Of a stretch of DNA of 64,000 bases, positions 1-12,575 are shown piece by piece. Location: contig OZ025209.1 of assembly GCA_964019055.1 (NCBI GenBank), positions 4,867,071-4,931,070 on the forward strand, read 5' to 3'. The stretch comes from Anthopleura xanthogrammica (taxonomy: Eukaryota; Cnidaria; Anthozoa; Actiniaria; Actiniidae). Position numbers and translations under genes: made by a program. The notes under the pieces are model-generated. The model made no database searches. It had not been told where the DNA came from and saw only the letters and a program-made list of their open reading frames with translations. Positions within the stretch are counted from its first letter, which is position 1. Each line of letters starts with the position of its first letter.

Positions 1-800
1 ATCAAGCAAATATATTTAGTTTTGTGGTTCTTGTCTATTCTGAGTCTATATTTTAATTTTTTTTTATTTTTACAAAATTGGACTATTGTTCGTTTTGTTG
101 TTTTACTTACTACTTAATTTTAAAGTGCGGAAAATATTGATTATTGGGAGAAAAAACATGTATAATCTACAGTAAATAGCATTAAGTGAATATTGACGTT
201 GTCGTGGTTTTTTTTAAACAAATGTTGGCGTTGTTGTTGTTGCTGTTTATATGGTTTCTTATTGAAATTAAGAGTATATTATATTCACGAAGAAATATAT
301 AATTTCTTTTTTCTTTAGTTTTTCTTAGAAACAAGAACACGTAAACAGATCGAAAAAAACGTTGACAGGAAAGCATATAATATGCTTTTCTAAATGACTG
401 CCTATGAGAACTGAGACTGGCAACAACAAACCTAACGACTTTTTAAGGATGTTCGCGGGCATTGTTCGCGCGCAGCCTCTCTGCGCACGATTTTATGCGT
501 GCGTGTTCATCCTGTTGACGTCATTCGAATGCTTTGTTGAGCGAAAACAAGTTTGGTTACTTCTTCGATCTCTTATATCTCTTCAAAACGAACGGTGACT
601 CCCATATTTTACTTTGTTTTTCCCTCAAAAAAGATGTTATTAAACTGACAAAACTTTTCTGGGGCAGTAAAACATCATTTATAAAACATCATCATCTTAC
701 TCAGTGTTTATAGAAAGATTATTGCTAATTTGTTATCAGTGTTCCAATTTACAAATGATGACAAATAAACAAAAGCCTTCTATGACATCACATAAATGTA

Positions 801-938
801 ATGAACATATTGGAAGTATAAACCTTGATATCTCCAAGATGCATCACTCAAATCATAAAAAAAAAAATTCACCATTCAACTATTTACTTCATTTAGAATC
901 AATACTGAAAACTTTCAATTAGGGTTTATAGGCACTTT
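801..938. repeat. Partial copy of palindromic MITE family B
   Basis: This stretch matches the right half of the complete palindrome at 36061-36280. It shares the central TTGGAAGTATAAACCTT block and the terminal GGGTTTATAGGCACTT. The left arm is missing, so it is a truncated copy. Confidence 0.75.
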
Positions 939-2084
939 AAATATTTATTCACGTTGTGTTTAAAAGTTTTATGGTCATTATTAAATTGTTTCTACTGGGA
1001 AATTATTTCCTTTGTCAACGTCAGCTCATTCGGCTACTTTAAAAAAAGGTTACTAATCTCTCCATCCACTATAGCCGACCCCCGACTGCTTAAAAAGAAT
1101 AATTATCAGTGCTAAGTTGAACTATTCAGGAAATAACCAACCGTCATTTACTTGTGATTTATTGAGCCATTTTATAAACTTTATAAGAAGGTAGTGTAGT
1201 TTAGTATCATATATCACCGGATGTCCTAGCTTTTCGGGATTATGTCTGGCAATCAAAGCCTAAGTCAAAACTGGGGGGAAATCTTATTTAAAAAAAGTAA
1301 ATTTATATATAAAGATACCTATATTACATTCTAAACGGACAACTCAGGAAATGTTTGAGTACTAAATTTAAAGGAATTGTCGACAGGCAAGACATATTTA
1401 AAAAATGGCAGCCAGACGTTTTGAAAACGAATATCTTCCTCAATTTACCCTGTGGGTGTAAAGTTGTTGATTATTCTTTAAGAAAAGGGTTATGAAGCAA
1501 TACACTAGAAAGGCCATAAAATACTTATAGGTGTCGTCAGTTTTACGTATATAGTATATGAGAAGGAAAATCCGGCAATTTTTTTAAGAGGAAAATACTA
1601 AGATCGAAAACGAGATTGGTTGATTGATATCCGCTGGTCCAAGACTCGATAATTAAGAGATCGTTGGCGCTTTGTCGTTTATTTTCCACATTCACAAACT
1701 CTTTCCTTTACTTTCGCTAAACCACAGAAGCGAATGGTCCTAACGACCATCGTGAGGGGGAACGATAAGAGAAATTCTATAGACAAATTCTAAGGTTTGT
1801 GGCTAAGTTGGTAAGTATATACGGCTGTTCTGAGTTCACGTATTTGTTTTGATTTTTCTTTAAGATGGCTCTTTAATTTGTTTTCGGCAAATATTTTATG
1901 CTGTCTTTTCTGAGTCGAACAGATCAAATCTACTCAAAAAATTGATTTTTACTGCGTACGGCCTATGGTTTTTTTCTCTTTTTCTCTTTCCTGATCAGTC
2001 AGTCAATGGCCTCCCGGGATTGATAGCGGTGTTTGAGCCCCGTCATAGCCGTAAATGTGTCATGCAGCCATACGAACCCTGAAC

Positions 2085-2265
2085 CAACTTCTGCACTGAT
2101 CATCAAAGTCAGGGCATTGCTAACTCACAAATCGAATCAGAATTTAACATTTTGGGTTTGCGGAGCAGAGGGAGTAAAGCCGGAGAACCCGGAGAAAAAC
2201 AGCTCGAATCGAGGGAGAGAACCAACAAATGCTTGCCAAGTAAAACTAATAGGAAACGTTTGTCA
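2085..2265 (+). repeat. SINE-like repeat fragment
   Basis: It contains a TCAGGGCATTGCTAACTCAC block followed by a purine-rich block with GGAGAACCCGGAGAAAAAC and GAGGGAGAGAACCAAC. The same blocks recur at 17990-18085, 28640-28862 and 31948-32032, and in the opposite orientation at 5057-5130 and 38480-38600. The 18 kb copy carries a tRNA B-box-like sequence, so a tRNA-derived SINE is likely. Confidence 0.6.
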
Positions 2266-2422
2266 GTAATCTAGAATATGGGTCACTTTTTCGCTTATCT
2301 AGTCCAACTTTAGGAAAACAAGAGCTTCGAATGCTCATACAATTAATTTAATCAAAATCTCGCAAATTAAACTTTTTGTTGAATTTATGTGTTATCGTGA
2401 TTGTACCATCATGATTTAAGGC

Positions 2423-2587
2423 AGAGGCGTAGCGACGGGGGGTGGGGGGTGGCTAGGGAAAATTTTCGGATCGAGCCTTTTCTTTGATGTATGATGTGAA
2501 TGCCACTGGCGTTGGGAGAGGGGGCGACCGCGTTTTAGTTTTTATTCTAGCCCCTCCCCCCAGATTCTGGGTCATCGCTACGCCACT
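2423..2587. repeat. MITE with 9-bp target duplication
   Basis: The terminal inverted repeats read GGCGTAGCGAC on the left and GTCATCGCTACGCC on the right. The element is flanked by a direct repeat GATTTAAGG (2413-2421 and 2588-2596) that fits a 9-bp target-site duplication. The interior is G-rich and non-coding. It is a small non-autonomous DNA transposon; the superfamily is not determined. Confidence 0.7.
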
Positions 2588-3277
2588 GATTTAAGGTAGA
2601 TTTAAAAAAAAAATCATATTTGCTTGCATGTTTCGGGTACACGCAATATCAAAATATATTTTCGAAACTCCGATTTCGAGGATATTTGTTTATCGTCACC
2701 TAAGTAACGCCGTTTCCGCTTAAACGTAGGTCATTGCTAACTTTCATTCTTGTCTAACATCTGTCATAAAAAAACCTGTTCAATCCAGCCAAGGTAGGAT
2801 TAATTTGCCAACCTTAAATTAGAAATGCGGCGAGAAGAATAGACTATTATTAGGAACGAGAAAAATAGGTTTTGCAGGTGGACGGACCTACACCAATAAT
2901 TGTTCCGGTTGATTTCTTTAGTTAGTGGCTGTCTTAAAACGCCCTATTTTCTAGTGTGTGGATTGATTAACTATCCATTTTTGAATAGTCGATCTTAACC
3001 ATCATAACTACAAAAGAGCTCGCGGGGAAAGTGTTTTGCTAAGTGTTTCCGATGAAAAATCGGTTGGTATTTAGAAAAAGTGGGTTAAGATATACGTTGT
3101 ATTTGCTTGCTATTGGCCACACTGGAATCGATCATGATTATTGATAAAAGTAATTTGTAGAAAGATAAAACTTATCTACCTTAGGGGAATCTAGAATATG
3201 AATCGAAAACAGCCGCCCACTCAGTCGACCAGGGGCAACAAAACCATTACCCAACCTACTAATCAACTAACTGAACT

Positions 3278-3486
3278 ATAACTATGACCAACCAACCAAC
3301 TACACGGCCAACCAACCAATCAAACAACCAACTATCTGACCAACCAACCAACTACACGACCAACCAACCAATCAACCAACCAACTACACGACCAACCAAC
3401 CAACTACACGGCCAACCAACCAATCAACCAACCAACTATCTGACCATCCAACCAACCAACCAACCATTTGACCAATTTACCAACTA
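3278..3486 (+). repeat. (CCAA)n-type low-complexity tract
   Basis: Imperfect ACCAACCA repeats interspersed with ACTACACGG and TATCTGACC variants. The open frame running through it (Asn/Gln/Pro/Thr only) is a consequence of the repeat. Confidence 0.9.
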
Positions 3487-3691
3487 ACAATGTATATATA
3501 GTGCTTTCAGGATATCATCAGACTTATGCCTTCCATGAATAACATTTTAGCAATAAATTGTTTGATATAATAATCTACAGCTACTTTTAGATTTACAAAT
3601 TTGTTCAAGGTTGGATGACAAATAGAATTTTTAAAACATGTCTACAGAGAACTGCTTCTTATTTCGCACCCGGAAAACGCTTTTGAACAAC

Positions 3692-3725
3692 TGACGTCAC
3701 TCACACACTCAAAAGTGTGACGTCA
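3692..3725. promoter_or_regulatory. Paired CRE sites upstream of opsin 1
   Basis: Two perfect TGACGTCA palindromes lie at 3692-3699 and 3718-3725, separated by 18 bp, about 75-105 bp before the opsin 1 start codon. TGACGTCA is the binding site of CREB/ATF bZIP factors. Opsin 2 keeps the sequence just downstream but has no intact TGACGTCA at the matching place, so the two genes may be regulated differently. That these sites drive opsin 1 is inference from position. Confidence 0.55.
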
Positions 3726-3797
3726 CCCGTTAACTCATTCCTTCAGTTATGTTTACACCGTGGTAAGAGTGAGTCTCATTTTTCTTCAGGAAAAACT

Positions 3798-6788
3798 ATG
3801 TCTACTAGCGACGAACATATGAGCAAGGGTTCGTACGTTGCTTATGGGACCGTTATGTTCTTTATTCTCTGCCTTGGTATGGCGGGAAACCTTCTGACCA
3901 TCCCGGTACTTTTACATCGAGACCATCGTCGGAAGAGTGTTACTCCACTGATGCTGAATGTCTGCGTGGTGGATGTAATCTTGTGCACGGTTGGGTACAG
4001 GTGAGTTTGTAGCTCTAATGTATTTGTCAGCTGTCCGTGACAATGTGATGGATAGATAAGAAAAGGAGAAACTGAATGAACAAATAGATGAATGAATACA
4101 TGAATGAACAAAATCAAACAAGCACTTGTATGTATGCGTGCATGCATGAGAGACCAATAGAAATATGGATGGATGGATGGATGGATGGATGGATGGATGG
4201 ATGGATGGATGGATGGATGGATGGATGGATGGATGGATGGATGGATGGATGGATGGATGGATGGATGGATGGATGGATGGATGGATGGATGGATGGATGG
4301 ATGGATGGATGGATGGATGGATGGATGGATGGATGGATGGATGGATGGATGGATGGATGGATGGATGGATGGATGTATGCATGCATGCATGCATGAGAGA
4401 CCAATAGAAATATGGATGGATGGATGGATGGATGGATGGATGGATGGATGGATGGATGGATGGATGGATGGATGGATGGATGGATGCATGCATGCATGAG
4501 AGACCAATAGAAATATGGATGGATGGATGGATGGATGGATGGATGGATGGATGGATGGATGGATGGATGGATGGATGGATGGATGTGTGGGTGGCTGGAC
4601 GAACGGATGGATGGACGAACGGATGGATGGACGAACGGATGGATGGATTGATTGATGTGTAGATGAATAGACGGACGGACAGGCCATGGGACAGACGGAT
4701 GGATGGACACGGACGGACAGATGGATGGAATAATCATCCTCACTTTTTACCACCAACAGCGTGGCTGTCTCCTACAACTTGGCAGGGAAGCCAATGGACA
4801 AAGAAGATAACTTACGGTGTGGCTGGCTTGCCTTTATCAACTGCTTCACTGGAATCGTCGCTATAATAACACTCAGTGTTATGAGCTTCATTTCATACCT
4901 CGGGATAACTCAGATAAGCAACTCAGAATCAAGTCGAATTCCCAAGAAAACGATGATGATCATCATTGCTTCCATCTGGCTGTTTTCCTTTGCTATTTGT
5001 AAGTATATTTTTATTTATGTTACATGTAAGTGCTTTTTCTTCTTTTTAGAGTTGTTTGTTGGTTCTCTCCTGTGCTTCGAGGATTTTAACGGGTTCTCCG
5101 GTTTTTCCTCCCTCCGCAAAAATCAACTTCTAAATTCCAATTGGAGCCACTCTGTGGAATCCACTGTTAATTCGCATTTATTTATTTTCTTAATTTGATT
5201 TTTTTTCTTTGTAATTCTTTCACGATCAGTTTCGAAATATGCATTTATTTTGTCTTATCTTGTAGCCGTCCCACCGGCCTTCGGATGGAGCTCTTTCGTA
5301 CCTTTTGAGAATGGCATCAGTTGTCATCCCGACTGGGTGTCGCAAGATCCTGCAGACCAGGCTTATATTGTCCTACTGGTGACAGGTGGCTTCTTTCTAC
5401 CTCTAATAACTCTCCTGTACTGCTACACTAAAACTTACATGTAAGTAAGAGTCATTGAACATAGCATGACCGAATGGTATTGTAGTCTAACATTTCGTTC
5501 CGACAAGAAGATGGACAATGTTGATTTAGATTCATGAAAGCAGAGCAGTGGAGAGGAGAAGAGAGGAGAAGTTGTAATATGGGCAAGATAACCTGGAAGG
5601 TGATATGAAATTGGATGAGACGAGGCGTTGAGTCGATTGGGAGTTGAGGTGGTGCTGTGCTGTGCTGTGCTGTGCTGTGCTGTGCTGTGCTGTGCTGTGC
5701 TGTGCTGTGCTGTGCTGTGCTGTGCTGTGCTGTGCTGTGCTGTGCTGTGCTGTGCTGTGCTGTGCTGTGCTGTGCTGTGCTGTGCTGTGCTGTGCTGTGC
5801 TGTGCTGTGCTGTGCTGTGCTGTGCTGTGCTGTGCTGTGTTGTGCTGTGCTGTGCTGTGCTGTTGTATGGTGAGATGTGATGAAGAAGATGGACAATGTT
5901 GATTTAGATTCATGAAAGCAGAGCAGTGGAGAGGAGAAGAGAGGAGAAGTTGTAATATGGGCAAGATAACCTGGAAGGTGATATGAAATTGGATGAGACG
6001 AGGCGTTGAGTCGATTGGGAGTTGAGGTGGTGCTGTGCTGTGCTGTGCTGTGCTGTGCTGTGCTGTGCTGTGCTGTGCTGTGCTGTGCTGTGCTGTGCTG
6101 TGCTGTGCTGTGCTGTGCTGTGCTGTGCTGTGCTGTGCTGTGCTGTGCTGTGCTGTGCTGTGCTGTGCTGTGCTGTGCTGTGCTGTGCTGTGCTGTGCTG
6201 TGCTGTGCTGTGCTGTTGTATGGTGAGATGTGATGAGGTGAGGTGAGGTAAGATAAGGTGAGATGAGATGCGAAACTTGTGGTGCGATGATTATAAAAGA
6301 AAGACAAACCGTTAGGAAGTTGCAACCTTGAAAATCATTTCGCGATCATGACAACAAAATCCTCTTCGTCTTCAAGGTACGTAAAAAGCAACACGTTTCC
6401 AGTGTCTGGCACGAACGAAGCTGTCTACAACCGTCAAATGCAAACCCAGAAGAAACTTATCCGCATGACAGTAGTTGCTGTCCTCCTGTTCTTCATCAGC
6501 TGGTCCCCATACTGCATCGTCAGTATCATGGCTACAGCCTACGGTAGACCCATCCTGAAAGGTGGTTGGTCCCTCGTTCCTGAACTCATGGCAAAAGCAT
6601 CAGTGGTGTACAACCCTCTTGTGTATACCTTCATGAATACCAAATTCAGAGTGACCTTGAAGAATGTGCTCAGGTTGAACTACAACGCTGTCAACCCGAC
6701 TTCTTCCGATGACATTTGTGATGCTTCGATAACAGATATGGGGATTCAAACGCAAAATGGCGTCAAGGTGGACAACTTTGTAAGGTAA
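3798..6788 (+). CDS. Opsin 1, four exons, 342 aa
   Basis: Seven-transmembrane photoreceptor GPCR expected to bind retinal. Exons: 3798-4000, 4760-4998, 5266-5440 and 6377-6788; all introns are GT-AG and the frame is continuous. TM1 has GN at residues 30-31; TM2 ends exon 1. Cys88 and Cys167 would form the conserved disulfide. The second extracellular loop reads [13 protein letters not shown]6 has WSPY (248-251), and TM7 has [12 protein letters not shown] with Lys279 as Schiff-base lysine and NPLVY as NPxxY. Two oddities: the E/DRY site is Ile-Ser-Tyr (112-114), so the usual Arg is missing, and the vertebrate counterion position is Leu91; Glu162 lies near the ECL2 counterion site. The start was chosen by match to opsin 2; an upstream in-frame ATG at 3717 would add 27 residues. 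Its introns hold large microsatellites. Probably an anthozoan-specific opsin group; subclass not proven. Confidence 0.9.
4163..4584 (+). repeat. (ATGG)n microsatellite blocks in opsin 1 intron 1
   Basis: Three blocks of ATGG repeats are separated by near-identical spacers reading GCATGCATGAGAGACCAATAG, so the array has been duplicated at a higher level. It continues as a degenerate tract to about 4730. It lies between exons 1 and 2. Open frames through it encode only MDGW or HPSI repeats and are not genes. Confidence 0.95.
5057..5130 (-). repeat. SINE-like fragment in opsin 1 intron 2
   Basis: CTTCGAGGATTTTAACGGG followed by TTCTCCGGTTTTTCCTCCC is the reverse complement of the purine-rich block in the repeats at 2158-2260 and 17990-18085. 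Confidence 0.55.
5507..6236 (+). repeat. Duplicated 378-bp unit carrying (TGTGC)n
   Basis: A unit beginning GAAGATGGACAATGTTG starts at 5507 and again at 5885. Each contains about 140 bp of unique-looking sequence and then a long TGTGC array (about 5650-5862 and 6028-6216). Flanks are almost identical between the two, so the duplication is recent. It occupies opsin 1 intron 3. Confidence 0.95.
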
Positions 6789-6897
6789 AATTGGCTGTGT
6801 AATGATCGCAGATACTTAGATGTTTAGCAGCTACATAGGTTACTTGACCCAATTATGATCCGTACGCGCGAAAAGTAGCGGATGTTTTTAGTATAAC

Positions 6898-7106
6898 AGG
6901 GGTGGATCGAGGGGAGTTCGACTGCCGAACCGCCAAGCAATAAAAAAGCCAAAGGGGTTCGAACCGCCGAATCAAAAACAAAAAGAACTTATTTTACATT
7001 GGATGTTTTTTTAGTTAGGGGGGTCCGTCGTCCTCATTGAGGGGGGTTCGATTGCATTTTAAGGGGTTCGGGCGAAACCCCCCAACCACCCCTAGATCCG
7101 CCCCTG
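6898..7106. repeat. MITE with CAGGGG...CCCCTG termini
   Basis: Left end CAGGGGTGGATCGAGGGG pairs imperfectly with right end CCCCTAGATCCGCCCCTG. The interior has runs of G on the left and C on the right and no coding capacity. It sits about 110 bp downstream of the opsin 1 stop codon, so it may be part of the 3' UTR. Confidence 0.7.
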
Positions 7107-7244
7107 CATAAACAGCCTAAACTTTGGAACTTTAAATGAATGTATTTTAGATTTTTTTTTTTCTCATTTACTTCCTTTTTTTTTCTAGATAATCAAAACA
7201 AACCTTGTGTACCACAAGTCCGTGGGTTGACAGACAGACAGAAA

Positions 7245-7264
7245 GACCGCAAGGGGTTGCGGTC
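7245..7264. other. Perfect small hairpin downstream of opsin 1
   Basis: GACCGCAA and TTGCGGTC form a perfect 8-bp stem around a GGGG loop. It lies about 460 bp after the opsin 1 stop and may be in its 3' UTR or simply intergenic. No function can be assigned. Confidence 0.4.
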
Positions 7265-7646
7265 TCGAAAGGCAAACAGCTACTAAGTCGCGAAAATCTC
7301 ATTCTCGTAAAGATTTTCAATCGTTTTCTTTTTCAAGCTGATTTTTAAAACCTTGAATAATGTTCAGTGGTTAATAATGAATGCAAACATAATAACATTG
7401 ACTTTTATCCGATTTAGAAAATCATATATAACGGGCCTTCCTGTGTTGATATCAGATCTGATATTTGACTTCATAGCTTCGATAGCTTCGATTAGTGTTG
7501 ATATCCAAAAAGCAATATATGTATTTGCTTTACCGGCTTACGCGGGCCGGAATGTACAGTAAATCAGTGAGAAAATATCCACTCACATCACCTTGTAAAC
7601 GTTTGCCGACATTACACTGTTTCTGTAATTTTCTACAGTATTCTAG

Positions 7647-7681
<35 letters not shown>

Positions 7682-9373
7682 GCGCGAAAGGTTGAAGCCG
7701 TGTAACATGCCAGACGGCACGATTTTCGGCGTAACTTCGACTTCTTTCTAATCTGAAACCAAAACCTCCCAACTCAAAATGACGATTTTTTGGCAGCGTG
7801 GCGCGAAAAGTCGTCGTTGCAAATCGTCTCGTGTAACATCGCCTTAAGAAACAACACGGCGTTTCTTACAAATGTAGTCAATCGATTAAACTTAAGAATG
7901 ATTCTATGAAATATTAATCTTAATAACGTCTTTAGCCCCCTGGTTTCTGTCGGTTTCTTTTAAGAAATGCGCCGAAAACGTCCCTAAATCATTTGACTTC
8001 CATGTTATTGTTTTAAAAAGCACTCGGGTATACTTAATAATTTTTTTATTGAAAAATGTTAACCCAATATTGTCAAAACTAAACTCAAAATAACCCAATA
8101 TAGTTCCTGTTAATGTGATAGAGATTTAACTTAACCCCGGGGAAATCTTATGTCAAATAGTCGAATAAAAAATGTAAAAAAAAAAAAAAGAATTACTGTC
8201 CAGTACTAAATGTCAGTGCATTCAATAAAATCCTTCGGTATAATTCGGTAGGTTTTTGAACTATATTGCCTGTTTTTCTTTATCTGAACCAGCATCTAAT
8301 GGCACCATTTTTAGCATGGTCATTCACTTGTAACAGTTAATCGTCTCCAATCATCGAATTCATGTTTTTCGTGTTCCATATGAATCAGGTGAAAACGTTT
8401 TAATATTACACTAAGTGAGGAAGATACTCAGACAAAAACAGCGAAATTTCATTTATATTACTAGACAGAACTGAAAAACGGTATTTAGATGAAGTAGACA
8501 CGTGCTATTTTACAGTAAAGCTCTCACTACTGAAATTTAGATGGCCTTAAAAGTAGCAGATTTTCAATGAATAAACAACACTTTTGAGGTTGAGCAGTTT
8601 TAGTTCAAACTCAAGTGTGGTTTAATTTATTCACTGAAAATGAAATTTCAGTTCCAAATTCAAACTTAAAGCAAATTTTTTTCTCTTATTTATTATCGCT
8701 AAAATTCATCTCATCTCATTGATTTAAAAGTGTATTCTTATGAATATATTCTAAACCTAAGACTGAATTCGGTGGCAATTTTCCTAGGTTGTAAAAATAC
8801 GACATTTTTTTGTTGTTTTTCACTGAACTTTTAGCTGTTATCTAGGCTTGAAAACCAAAGTCCTTGTACCTGAGATTGATATCATATACAGCATTACAAA
8901 TTAACTCTTCACCGAATTCTTAGCATTAGGATAATGTACTATTCATAGAAGCACCTCATTGCGATTGAGAAGGCGCTGATTTCATTTGCCTTTACTTGCC
9001 TGTTCACGTTTCTTCAGTTTATATTCTCGTCAACTTTCACTGAATTCTTGTTTAAATTTGACTATCGTTTTATTTATCGGTGATATTTACCCGCCGGCAA
9101 GTCTCCTCGAATAAGTTTCCACCAAATATATGTAATAGCACAGCCGGGAGTGCATTTCATCACGTCGTTCGTCGTTTTGCAAGAATACAAGAGAAATGTT
9201 ACACTCCGAAAAAAATATTTTTAATAATGTGGAAAAATATAATTTTAATAAATTACTCGAATCAAAAAAAAATTGAAATTCTCTCGTGTTGTCAGTTTGC
9301 GTGGCGGGTCTTGTGGTACTCACAAATGGCTTCCACTCTGAACCAATCAAAAAGCGAGGTTTGATCCAACCAT

Positions 9374-9480
9374 TAGGCTCGGACACATGGTAAAAAATTG
9401 CGTGCAACATCACACTAAAATATAAACAATTCAACGTCTGATTTGTTTGGTTATTTCATTTGTATTATCCTTGTAAATTA
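9374..9480. repeat. Fragment of the GTGCAACAT palindromic element
   Basis: This stretch, with GGCTCGGACACATGG and GCGTGCAACATCACACTAAA, matches the left half of the complete element at 15999-16196 in the same orientation, including TTTGTATTATCCTTGTAAATT. Confidence 0.7.
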
Positions 9481-11887
9481 AGGAGGCTAGAAAGGGTTAT
9501 GAACTGGCTCAGTGATACATTAACAAAGATGACCCTGAAACCGTTTACCATGCTAATATATGACAGTAAGTTGACCCAGAAGACTAAAGACCAAAGACCA
9601 CTGATAAAATGAAGATGCGGGGAATCGAAATAAAAAATATGACGTAACTCGTTGCTATGACAACGACAGAACACTTTAAATGTATCTAGTAAGTGATCTC
9701 TCTTATTTTTTACGGTGTAAAATTTAACTTTTTATCCATACTTTAAATGTATGCCAAGTTTTTCATTTAAAAAAATCATAACTCAAAAGCCGCACGCTAA
9801 TTGAAAATCGTTCAAATAATGATAATAATAATAATCCAATCTTTGATTTTCAAGAACGAAAAAGAAAAAAATCTGAAATAGGGAAGTCTAAGAAATCAAT
9901 GAAGTTTATTTTTTTAGCTTATCACAATTTACTTTAGTTTATCACAATGTTGAAAGCAATTTTGCACCGTGTAACTCTGATCGAGCCTCAAAAGTTTCTC
10001 GTTTGCTGCAGAAGCCTCTCTTGTTTGCTTGCTTTTACTCGGTCGGTCCTTACCAACCTTGGCTACCTTTCACTTTCCTCAAGGTGAATTTGGGACTTTT
10101 AATTTGAGCCCACGAGCATGCGCTTACGCAAAAACCGCTGACTGAATTACCTTCCAGTTTTACATAGACATTTTGAACTTCAACAGGAAAAACTCTAAAA
10201 TTTTGAGTCGGACTCTATATTTTTCTTTGAATTTCTCAAAACAACAGGTAAAAAGCAATCTTTTGTCAAAGTTTAAAAAAAGAGTAATGACTTTAACTTA
10301 TAGAAAGAGCATTGTGTGAGTTTTTTTTTTTTTTTATCGTTTGAGTGCAGTTTTTTGGTTCGTTAAGCGAACAAAATGCAGAATTTTGGTATCATTCTCG
10401 ATAATTCCTTCAAACATGATTATTTAAAAAATCAGTTTAAATTACATCTGAGAAAATTACTTCAGTCCATAGCGTTTTAGTTTTCAAGTTATGAATTATT
10501 CATTGTGTGAAGTTTTTATTCTTCAGTTCCCGAATTATTTTTTGATAATGTCAGTTAACCCCCTTAAGTAACTAACTAACTAACCGGCGACTTATACCCA
10601 TTGGCAAATCCTACTAATACTACTAACCCACTACCTCACTTACTTACTCACTCACTCATAAGCTTACTTACTTACCTTTGACTTGCTTGCTTGCTTGCTT
10701 AGATTGAATTGCTTCACTTTTGAATTGCTTTTATTTTTCCGTTACTTTCCTCAGTTTTCTATGGCTTTTTCTTCTCTTCTTCCTTCCTTCCTTCCTTCTC
10801 TTTCTCACACTCTCTCTATCTCTCTCTTCGTCTCTTATTCCACAGTATTTATTTATTTCTTGCTCAGGCTTCTTCCTATGGTAAAGCGAAGGAATAGGCT
10901 TCAACATTAATGCTCGCTTAAAATTTTATCCAAAAATGATTTAAAAAATTTTTTTTTAAAACATGCCAACGTCATCATCACCTGCCTGATAAAAGTAAAC
11001 ATTCATTAACAATTTTTTTTTTCTTATCTTCAGTTCAACCAAACAAGCGATTCCCTAGAGGCATTCCTCTCAACATGCATTATATAAACAGCTACATTAA
11101 GATCAACTTTACTCCGGATGCTTGCTAAGTATCTTAGCAATTTAAGTGAACTATAGAGAAATTAAGCTTTTTGAAAATATCACTCAGTAATTTTTTGGTA
11201 CGTGATCTCACAACGATTCTTTTTCTTAACTTCAGTTACCCTACGTGTGTTTAATATAAGAAATCTGATGACTCGACATTTTGATAATTTCAATCTCTTT
11301 CCAAAATCTGAATCGACAAATTTATCTCTTAGTAGCTTTCATTCTATCTTCAAGTGCTTGATCCAAATAGTTAATTAAATTTTCTGTTTGTGAGAGAATT
11401 CATTTCACATATATAGACACTTGAACCTATTCACAGTAAACGCCTGCAGATGGTATCATATATCTATCTATCTATCCGATAGCCGAAGACCCCCACACCT
11501 GAAGTTTATCGGAAGAACAAAAAGCGGCTTGAGCTACATTTGACATAAACATGTGAGTGAGTTCTACACGTTTTTAGTTGGATCTTAATTAAGTTTTACA
11601 CAAATCTTGTTTCTAAACTATTTGTTACAATCTAGTATTCTATTTATTTTTTTAAGGTTTTAAACAAATTAATATATGTTACACAAACTAGTTTGTTTTT
11701 TACTGTTTGTTTTAAATATTATATTCATGATTCCCTAGATTCTTATTCTCGTAATATTTTGCCTTTTTTTAAATCTAAAAATTTTTAATGCCGGATTTTT
11801 TCGAGTTATTTTTAAGTGGGCTAACGTTGTTTAAGTACTTGCTCCTCAGTTAACAAGAAGGACATCGTACGATAAATCACCCCCAAC

Positions 11888-12177
11888 ATCCAGGTGATCT
11901 CGCTTCTCTCAGGCCGAACGAATTAGCCAATCAGCGAACATTTTGTTCGTAGCTCAATATTTCCTAGTTCCAGGTTTTCGGCTCGATTTATAACAGCTTT
12001 TGATCGAAAATAAAACTCATCCGTGCAAAGATTTGCCAAATACCTTTGTAAGAAAAAGAATATTTCGTCGTTGTTGGTGGAAAATATTTCATTTTGACAA
12101 GACATAATAGAAAACACTTGGAAATTTTCGCTGTTACAAACAATGCATTGCGTGCCTAGATTCTAGATCACCTGGAT
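11888..12177. repeat. 290-bp inverted-repeat element
   Basis: Ends are the perfect inverted pair ATCCAGGTGATCT (11888-11900) and AGATCACCTGGAT (12165-12177). The interior does not code for anything recognisable. Consistent with a short non-autonomous DNA transposon. Confidence 0.55.
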
Positions 12178-12538
12178 CATTAAACTCAACATTTTTTCTA
12201 TATCACTTATTTAAAAGAACGCCTTAAAAAAGACAAAATACAGGAAAATGCAGCAAACAAAACAAAAAAGAAACGATTGCCTCATGAGTTCCTAGTTCGA
12301 AGATAGTATCGTCTACCTGATTTTTTTTTGTCCCTGTTTTAATCGCTCTTTAAAAACGTTCAGAAAAGAACGAAAAAAAAAAAAAAAAACCCAATGTAAA
12401 ATACAACAAAAATCATGATTATTAACTTTAAAAACAAAAATGATTATTAAGTTTAAGTTTAAGGATAATATTGTTTCCAGAAATTTTCTGTCTTCTTTCT
12501 TTATTTTGTAAACTGACGAGAACGCTTCTTAAACTTAC

Positions 12539-12575
<37 letters not shown>

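Larger units (their letters stand above)
1..3280. other. Gene-free left flank
   Basis: No reading frame here shows a recognisable domain or a convincing splice pattern. The sequence is AT-rich with short homopolymers. It contains three repeat relics, listed separately, and nothing else that I can support as a gene. Short open frames near 404-598 and 2033-2269 have no family resemblance, and the second lies inside a repeat. Confidence 0.6.
7107..11887. other. Gene-poor spacer
   Basis: No supported gene. It holds an ATT microsatellite at 7648-7681, a fragment of a palindromic element at 9374-9480, short poly-A or poly-T tracts, ACTA/ACTT low-complexity sequence around 10560-10700 and a pyrimidine-rich tract at about 10770-10830. 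Open frames such as 9080-9364 have no recognisable domain. Confidence 0.6.

Noticed and set aside
3842..4756. Minus-strand 304-aa frame of His-Pro-Ser-Ile repeats and plus-strand MDGW frames
   Set aside because: Direct translation of the (ATGG)n microsatellite in opsin 1 intron 1.
4999..5265. Readthrough frame extending opsin 1 exon 2 to 5198
   Set aside because: A clear donor (GTAAGT) at 4999 and the paralogue show that this is an intron; the extension is SINE-like sequence.
5435..6325. 296-aa HSTAQ-repeat frame and plus-strand AVLCC frames
   Set aside because: Product of the (TGTGC)n array inside opsin 1 intron 3.
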